Part shown: piece after piece, positions 5,738 to 5,813 of the stretch
Layout of the letters: each line of letters opens with the position of its first letter
Numbering within the stretch: the stretch's first letter is position 1
Assembly: GCA_964550025.1 (NCBI GenBank)
Contig: CAZJYI010000339.1
Coordinates: 1 to 5,813 of the forward strand
From: CAZJYI01 sp964550025
GTDB lineage: Bacteria; Verrucomicrobiota; Kiritimatiellia; UBA8416; CAYOBW01
DNA length: 5,813 nt
Direction: 5' to 3'
Translations under genes and position numbers: made by a program
Notes under the pieces: generated by a model
What the model was told of the DNA's origin: nothing
Database searches by the model: none
Seen by the model: only the letters and a program-made list of their open reading frames with translations

Positions 5738-5813
5738 GGGGTGAGCGGGGTTTTTGTTGCGATTTTCTGCTCGGGGATGCGGCGGTTTGACGGGTAACGG
5801 TGTTCAGAGCTCG

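Larger units (their letters stand above)
5523..5813. other. Upstream intergenic region and leader of the RHS gene
   Basis: This stretch of about 290 bases holds the predicted promoter, the leader with its palindrome and the ribosome binding site. Open frames crossing it on the plus strand run antisense into the RHS signal-peptide region and show no ribosome binding site or recognisable protein character. The last 75 bases hold nothing I can assign. Confidence 0.6.

Overview
The window is dominated by one very large minus-strand gene for a secreted RHS/YD-repeat protein. It is followed, 7 bases after its stop codon, by a small gene for a membrane protein. The two read as a polymorphic-toxin style pair: a delivery shell with a variable C-terminal tip, and a probable cognate partner or immunity protein. 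I see no tRNA, rRNA, CRISPR array, transposase gene or plus-strand gene.

Layout, left to right: (a) bases 1-124 are non-coding and hold a small cluster of degenerate direct repeats (two 28-base units plus four copies of CTATGAGCC), possibly the end of a mobile element; (b) 125-673, minus strand, is a 182-residue protein with three predicted membrane helices and a soluble C-terminal part; (c) 681-5522, minus strand, is the 1613-residue RHS protein, with a Sec signal peptide, an unrecognised N-terminal domain, a DUF6531-like entry segment, a long YD-repeat shell broken by a proline-rich linker, the conserved RHS core motif and a 205-residue glycine-rich tip; (d) 5523-5813 is the upstream region, with a good sigma70-like promoter (TTGCAA, 17 bases, TAAAAT), a leader of about 180 bases and a strong ribosome binding site.

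Transcription probably runs right to left from one promoter through both genes. The small gene's ribosome binding site overlaps the end of the RHS gene, so its translation is probably coupled. By hand counts of sample lines, G+C falls from roughly 60-78% in the RHS shell to about 55-67% in the tip and about 45-62% in the small gene. This fits a conserved shell whose tip-plus-partner cassette was acquired separately.

Organism: a GC-rich bacterium. The asparagine/threonine-rich YD repeats (many TNTY, TNA, YTNG runs) and a Sec signal peptide instead of a PAAR or VgrG front end recall RHS proteins of the Verrucomicrobiota/Kiritimatiellota group. That is an impression from style, not a placement. 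The most interesting hypothesis is a membrane-targeting tip, with glycine-zipper helices and no recognisable enzyme domain, matched by a membrane-embedded partner.
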